Below the pieces are notes generated by a model. The model had not been told where the DNA came from. It searched no databases and saw only the letters and a list, made by a program, of their open reading frames with translations. A stretch of 64,000 nt of DNA from Actinomycetota bacterium (GTDB taxonomy: Bacteria; Actinomycetota; Actinomycetes; S36-B12; FW305-bin1): the NCBI GenBank assembly GCA_004297305.1, contig SCTR01000010.1, positions 62,001 to 126,000 on the forward strand, in the 5' to 3' direction. A program made the translations under genes and the position numbers. The stretch's first letter is position 1. Each line of letters opens with the position of its first letter. This document shows positions 59,933-64,000 of the stretch, one piece after another.

Positions 59933-60898
59933 ATGGCCGACTACGACGTGACCCACGGCAAGCATCCCGACCACCCCGAACTGGCGACGGTCACCCTGAG
60001 TTCGCCCAGTGGCCTGCGCGCGACGTTCGTGCCCGGCGCCGGCATGGTCGGGTGTTCGCTGACCGACGACGGCGTGGAGTTGCTGGGCCTTCGCGGCGGG
60101 ATGTCGGCGTACCTCGATCGAGGCTCGTCATTCGGCATCCCGCTGCTGGCGCCCTGGGCAAACCGCTTGTCCAGCTTGCACTATGAAGCGGCCGGCCAGT
60201 CGATCGACCTGTCCCCGACAGCGACCGGCATCCGCATCGACGGCGACACCGGGCAGCCGATCCACGGGCTGTTCGCCGCCCACCCGGATTGGGATCTGGC
60301 CACCAGCCGGGCGCCGATCGACGGGCCGGCGTCGGTCACCGCACACCTGGACCACGTGTACGGCAGGCCGCGCTTCGAGTCGTTCCCGTACACCCACCGG
60401 CTCACGGTGACCGCGAGCCTGATGGACCGCACGCTGACCATCGCGACGACGCTCGCGGCGACCGGCACGCGACACGTCCCGGTGGCTTTCGGCTGGCACC
60501 CGTACCTCGCTCCGGCCGGTGCCGACCGCGCCGACTGGGAACTGGACGTCCCGCTCACCCGCCGCGTCGTCACCGGTGCCGATCACCTGCCGACCGGCGA
60601 GGTCGTCGACACTCCCGCGCTGAGTGGGCCGCTCGGCGACGCGACCCACGAGACGCTGTACGCCGAGGTGCCCGAGGGCGCTCGCGCCAGCGTGACCGGC
60701 GGTGGCCGCCGCCTGGCGTTGACGATCGAGCAGGGTTACTCGTACGCGCTGCTGTGGGCGCCGGCCGACCCGAAGGCGGTCTGCATCGAGCCGATGACCG
60801 CGCCGATCGACCCGTTCTCCGGGCGGTTCCCGCTGCGAACCGTCGCGCCCGGCGGGTGGTACACCGGCATCTTCTCCATCACCGTCGAAGCGGTCTGA
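59933..60898 (+). CDS. Aldose 1-epimerase family protein
   Basis: A 321-residue galactose-mutarotase-like protein. The opening strands (VTLSSPSGLRATFVPGAGMVGCSL) and the sugar-site segments SSFGIPLLAPWANRL, IHGLFAAHPDWDL and PVAFGWHPYLAP with conserved His are visible. A C-terminal Glu is in CIEPMTAP. It interconverts alpha and beta anomers. ATG start 37 bp after the persulfide dioxygenase stop. Confidence 0.9.
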   Translation: MADYDVTHGKHPDHPELATVTLSSPSGLRATFVPGAGMVGCSLTDDGVELLGLRGGMSAYLDRGSSFGIPLLAPWANRLSSLHYEAAGQSIDLSPTATGIRIDGDTGQPIHGLFAAHPDWDLATSRAPIDGPASVTAHLDHVYGRPRFESFPYTHRLTVTASLMDRTLTIATTLAATGTRHVPVAFGWHPYLAPAGADRADWELDVPLTRRVVTGADHLPTGEVVDTPALSGPLGDATHETLYAEVPEGARASVTGGGRRLALTIEQGYSYALLWAPADPKAVCIEPMTAPIDPFSGRFPLRTVAPGGWYTGIFSITVEAV

Positions 60899-60908
60899 GC
60901 AGGCCGCC

Positions 60909-61412
60909 GTGGACGTCGCAGCGCTGCTGCTCGACGGATTCAGCCGCGTCGACGAGGTGGTCGCCGAGGTCCTCGACGACCTGCCCGACGATCACCTGCA
61001 CCGCCGCGTCACCCCGGACGCCAACCCGATCGGCTGGCTGATCTGGCACCTCTTCCGGGTGCAGGACGACCACATCGCCGACGTCGCCGACCAGCCGCAG
61101 CGCTGGGTAGCCGACGGCTGGCAGGAGCGCTTCGCGCTGCCGCTGCCCAGCCACGACACCGGCTATGCGCACGACCGTGGCCAGGTCGACCTGCTCAGTA
61201 CGGTCACCGCACCGCTGCTGCGCGGGTACGCCGAGGCCGTCAGCGGGTCGAGCCGGGCCTACCTCGCGGGACTGACCGCGGCCGACTTGGACCGCATCGT
61301 CGACACCCGGTGGGACCCGCCGGTCACCCTCGGGGTGCGGCTGCTCAGCATCCTGTCCGACGACCTGCAGCACGCCGGGCAGGCGGCGTACGTCCGCGGA
61401 CTGCTCGGGTGA
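60909..61412 (+). CDS. DinB family protein (DUF664-type, mycothiol-dependent type)
   Basis: A 167-residue four-helix DinB-fold protein. Putative metal ligands: His in LIWHLFRVQDDHIAD (about residues 46-56) and His in SDDLQHAGQAAYVRGLLG near the C-terminus. In actinobacteria such proteins are often mycothiol-dependent transferases or maleylpyruvate-isomerase-like enzymes. Start at 60909, 10 bp after the epimerase stop, so likely co-transcribed. Confidence 0.85.
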   Translation: MDVAALLLDGFSRVDEVVAEVLDDLPDDHLHRRVTPDANPIGWLIWHLFRVQDDHIADVADQPQRWVADGWQERFALPLPSHDTGYAHDRGQVDLLSTVTAPLLRGYAEAVSGSSRAYLAGLTAADLDRIVDTRWDPPVTLGVRLLSILSDDLQHAGQAAYVRGLLG

Positions 61413-61467
61413 CCGGGCCGCGCCGGCGCGGCTGCCCGGCCGCCGCCACGGCCTCGGCCACGGCGAG

Positions 61468-61752
61468 GTGAGCGTCGAGGTCACCGCCGACGCCGCCCAT
61501 CGACGATTCGTGGTCACTGTGGACGGCGCCAGGGCGGGCGAGTTGGGCTACCGCGACCACGACGGCGTCCGCACCCTGATCCATACCGAGGTGGACCCGG
61601 CGTACGGCGGCCGCGGCCTCGGCGGCGAGCTGGCCCGGGCCGCCCTGGAGGCGACCCGGGCAGCGGGCCTGACGGCAGATCCGCAGTGTCCCTTCGTGGC
61701 TCGCTGGCTGACGACTCATCCCGGCTACGAAGACCTGCTCACCGCCGGCTAG
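61468..61752 (+). CDS. Small YjdJ/Gtf-type GNAT N-acetyltransferase
   Basis: A 94-residue single-domain GNAT of the COG2388 group: DGARAGELGYRDHDGVRTLIHTEVDPAYGGRGLGGELARAALEATRAAGL contains the acetyl-CoA loop (YGGRGLGGEL). It ends with CPFVARWLTTHPGYEDL, the usual C-terminal helix of this compact family. GTG start. Substrate unknown. Confidence 0.88.
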   Translation: MSVEVTADAAHRRFVVTVDGARAGELGYRDHDGVRTLIHTEVDPAYGGRGLGGELARAALEATRAAGLTADPQCPFVARWLTTHPGYEDLLTAG

Positions 61753-61788
61753 CTCCCGCTGGCCCTGCGGCCCGGCGGCCGTGACCGA

Positions 61789-62316
61789 TCAGGCGGCGCA
61801 CAGCGTGGCGAGGACGGCCAGATCGGGATCGGCGAACGGGTTCACGCCGACAGCCGACACCAGGCGGGTTACCGTCCCGTCGGGCTCGGCCTCCACCCAG
61901 GCAGCTCGGTGCTCCAACCCCAGGTGGGGCACTCCGGGCAGCAGCACACAGCCCGAGGCCGCGCCCAGCACCTCCGGCGTCGACGGAGCGGTCTCCGACG
62001 GCGGATGCAGCACCACCAGAGCCGACGGCTGCGGCTCGGCGAACTGACCGGGCTGCGCAGCGCCGTCGCCGACGATCGGGCCCGCCCAGGTGACCCGACC
62101 CACCACGTCCCCCGACGGCTCGTCGGGCAGGACGTCGTCAGCGCGGAACACCGCCGTGGTCGCCAGCAGACCGGGCAGCGCCGCGATCCGCACGGCCACA
62201 GCGAGGAACTGCGCCCACTCGCGCGTGGATTCCGGCCAGCGGCCCGCCATGACGAATCCCGCCAGGCTCCGATCAGACCGCTGGAAGGCCGACACCTGCA
62301 CGATCCCGTCCGGCAC
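61789..62316 (-). CDS. Hypothetical protein
   Basis: A 175-residue protein of predicted mixed alpha/beta fold, cytoplasmic, no motif I recognise. GTG 62316 is chosen because GGAGG lies 6 bp upstream and the frame above it is low in coding signal. It is convergent with the small GNAT gene and divergent from the tmsA-like gene. Confidence 0.65.
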   Translation of the reverse strand: MPDGIVQVSAFQRSDRSLAGFVMAGRWPESTREWAQFLAVAVRIAALPGLLATTAVFRADDVLPDEPSGDVVGRVTWAGPIVGDGAAQPGQFAEPQPSALVVLHPPSETAPSTPEVLGAASGCVLLPGVPHLGLEHRAAWVEAEPDGTVTRLVSAVGVNPFADPDLAVLATLCAA

Positions 62317-62503
62317 GACACACCTCCACGACGTCTCGAAGGCCGAGCATGGCACGACAGCCGGCCACATGCGCGCTGAAACCGTTGGCGGACATCGGGT
62401 GTCGCCGCCGAGAACGCCACGGGTGTTTCAGCCCGGTTACCGCTGGCGGTCACGGCTGCGACCGCTGCGCGGCGACTGCGGCCGAATTGACTACGGTTCG
62501 CCC

Positions 62504-63913
62504 ATGACCACCGAGGCCGTCGCCGAGCCGTGGCGGGCCTACGCCGCCCGGGTCGAGGCATTGCGGCAGCAGTACGACGCGATCCCCGCCGGGACGCCGG
62601 TCCGGCTGGCCAAGCGGACCTCGAACCTCTTCCGCGCGCGACAGGCCGCCGCCGGACCGGGGCTGGACGTCGCCGCCTTCGACGGGGTGCTGGCGATCGA
62701 CCCGGTCGCCCGGACCGCGGACGTCCAGGGGATGACGACGTACGAACACCTCGTCGCGGCCACCCTCCCCCACGGCCTGGTCCCGTTGTGCGTGCCCCAG
62801 CTGAAGACCATCACCCTCGGCGGCGCGGTCACCGGGCTCGGGATCGAGTCCGCGAGCTTCCGGGCGGGCCTGCCACACGAGTCCGTGCTCGAGATGGATG
62901 TGCTCACCGCGGACGGCGAGGTACGAACGGTCAGCGGCGCCCCCGACGACCCCCACCGCGGCCTGTTCTTCGGGTTCGCCAACTCCTACGGCACCCTCGG
63001 ATACGCGCTGCGGCTGCGGATCGAGCTGGAGCCGGTCGAGCCGTACGTGCAGCTGCGCCACCTCCGCTTGGGCACCGCAGCCGAACTGGCCGAGGTCGCC
63101 GCCCGGATCACCACCGAGCACAGCTGGGACGGCGTCCGGGTGGACTTCATGGACGGCACGGTCTTCGGCCCGCACGAGCAGTACCTCACGCTGGGCACGA
63201 AGGTCGCCGTGCCGCCGCCGGCAACCCCAACGCCGTCGGACTACACCGGTGGACAGATCTACTACCGGTCCATCCAGCAACGGTCCGAGGACCTGCTGAC
63301 CATCAGCGACTACCTGTGGCGGTGGGACACCGACTGGTTCTGGTGCTCGCGTGCCTTCGGTGCGCAGCACCCCGTCGTACGCCGGCTGTGGCCCAAGTCC
63401 CGATTGCGCAGCGACACCTACTGGAAGCTCGTCGCGCTCGACCGGCGTTACGGCGTATCCCGCCGGCTGGACGCCGTGCTCGGCCGGCCCGAGCGCGAGT
63501 TCGTCGTCCAGGACATCGAGGTCCCGGCGTCACGATTGGCCGAGTTCCTGGAGTTCTTCCACCGGGAGATCGGCATGCGGCCGGTATGGGTGTGCCCGCT
63601 GCGGCAGCGCGACCCGTCGGCGCACTGGCCGCTCTACCAGTTCGACCCGCACGAGACGTACGTCAACGTCGGGTTCTGGGGCACCGTGCCGCTGCCGCGC
63701 GGCGTCGATCCTGCGTCCGGGCGTCTCAACCGCCGTATCGAGCAGGTCGTCACCGAGCTCGGTGGCCGCAAGTCGCTGTACTCCAGCGCTTTCTACGGTC
63801 GCGACGAATTCGCCGCTATCTACGGCGGCGACACCTACGCCTCACTGAAGAAGACGTACGACCCCGATGGAAGGCTGCTCGACCTCTATGGCAAGTGCGT
63901 CGAGAGTCGATGA
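62504..63913 (+). CDS. tmsA: FAD-binding oxidoreductase, TmsA/BfaA-like (10-methyl fatty acid formation)
   Basis: A 469-residue flavoprotein of the FAD_binding_4 (vanillyl-alcohol oxidase-like) fold. QLKTITLGGAVTGLGIESASF (about residues 101-121) is the FAD-binding loop, preceded by TYEHLVAATLPHGLVPLC. C-terminal pieces are TYVNVGFWGTVPLPRG and SLYSSAFYGRDEFAAIYGG. It is followed 12 bp later by a methyltransferase start, the order of the TmsA-TmsB (BfaA-BfaB) pair that turns oleoyl lipid into 10-methylstearate, the reductase acting on the 10-methylene intermediate. Assignment rests on fold plus this neighbour. Confidence 0.8.
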   Translation: MTTEAVAEPWRAYAARVEALRQQYDAIPAGTPVRLAKRTSNLFRARQAAAGPGLDVAAFDGVLAIDPVARTADVQGMTTYEHLVAATLPHGLVPLCVPQLKTITLGGAVTGLGIESASFRAGLPHESVLEMDVLTADGEVRTVSGAPDDPHRGLFFGFANSYGTLGYALRLRIELEPVEPYVQLRHLRLGTAAELAEVAARITTEHSWDGVRVDFMDGTVFGPHEQYLTLGTKVAVPPPATPTPSDYTGGQIYYRSIQQRSEDLLTISDYLWRWDTDWFWCSRAFGAQHPVVRRLWPKSRLRSDTYWKLVALDRRYGVSRRLDAVLGRPEREFVVQDIEVPASRLAEFLEFFHREIGMRPVWVCPLRQRDPSAHWPLYQFDPHETYVNVGFWGTVPLPRGVDPASGRLNRRIEQVVTELGGRKSLYSSAFYGRDEFAAIYGGDTYASLKKTYDPDGRLLDLYGKCVESR

Positions 63914-63925
63914 CAGGAGTTCACC

Positions 63926-64000
63926 GTGCAGATCGCTGACATCTTCGCCCTCGTCGCCGGGCCGGACTTCCCGGTCGAGTTCACCGCGTACGACGGCAGC
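63926..64000 (+). CDS. tmsB: Start of a SAM-dependent fatty-acid methyltransferase (TmsB/BfaB-like), cut by the window
   Basis: Only 25 codons are inside the window. They read QIADIFALVAGPDFPVEFTA after a GTG start at 63926 with ACAGGAG upstream. This N-terminus, ending FTAYDGS, resembles the cyclopropane-fatty-acid-synthase-like methyltransferases that partner the FAD reductase before it. The gene continues beyond 64000. Confidence 0.65.
   Translation, partial: MQIADIFALVAGPDFPVEFTAYDGS

Overview
The window is about 64 kb of high-GC DNA from an actinobacterium. The evidence is heavy GC third-position bias, many GTG starts, a SepX-type divisome protein, a CU044_5270-type protein paired with an ECF sigma factor, an FmdB/SAF/MscL neighbourhood, and a 10-methyl branched fatty acid gene pair at the right edge. 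I cannot name the genus; the gene set would fit a Frankia/Sporichthya/Cryptosporangium-like lineage.

Positions 1-24 kb are mostly chromosomal housekeeping. In order they hold a DJ-1/PfpI remnant, a MarR/quinone-oxidoreductase divergent pair with two palindromic operators, and a MazF-type toxin with a ribbon-helix-helix antitoxin and its own palindromic operator. Next come tRNA-Ala(CGC), sepX, and a molybdenum-cofactor chain (moeA-moaC-mog-GNAT) coupled by 4-base overlaps. After that are galU, a 5-formyl-THF cyclo-ligase, a crcB pair, a two-gene ABC exporter, a diguanylate cyclase, an FmdB zinc ribbon, a CpaB/SAF protein, mscL, a DUF202 pair, and a MoxR/DUF58/transglutaminase operon. The block closes with secreted proteins and the ECF sigma/CU044_5270 pair.

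Positions 25.5-28.9 kb form a small island of visibly lower GC just before tRNA-Arg(CCT). It holds four membrane or secreted genes of unknown role, including a collagen-like protein broken by an in-frame TGA exactly where relatives carry Trp. No integrase is visible. A TM-helix channel-like protein and a DHA2-type MFS exporter follow.

Positions 32-58.5 kb are the accessory core of the window and look like an organosulfur (sulfonate/sulfone) scavenging locus. A six-gene leftward operon (FAD enzyme, dienelactone hydrolase, LLM monooxygenase, MarR, amidohydrolase, PanE-like reductase) is followed by a substrate-binding protein with a strongly structured 5' leader. A flavin reductase lies divergent to it. 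A second, nine-gene leftward operon runs ssuC-ssuB-cupin-DszC-like flavoprotein-LLM-hydroxyacid dehydrogenase-binding protein-class II aldolase-hydrolase from a near-consensus promoter. Divergent to it is a rightward operon of binding protein-LLM-SsuD-SsuE. Four binding proteins share one ATPase/permease pair, and there are four LLM monooxygenases. A PAPS-type sulfotransferase and a persulfide dioxygenase-rhodanese fusion sit at the right side. I infer that the binding proteins capture several organosulfur compounds for one SsuBC channel, the LLM and DszC-like enzymes release sulfite using reduced flavin from the two reductases, and the hydrolase, aldolase and dehydrogenase genes handle the carbon skeletons.

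Positions 59-64 kb hold an aldose epimerase, a DinB protein, a small GNAT, a hypothetical protein, and a tmsA/bfaA-like FAD reductase followed by the first 25 codons of a tmsB/bfaB-like methyltransferase.
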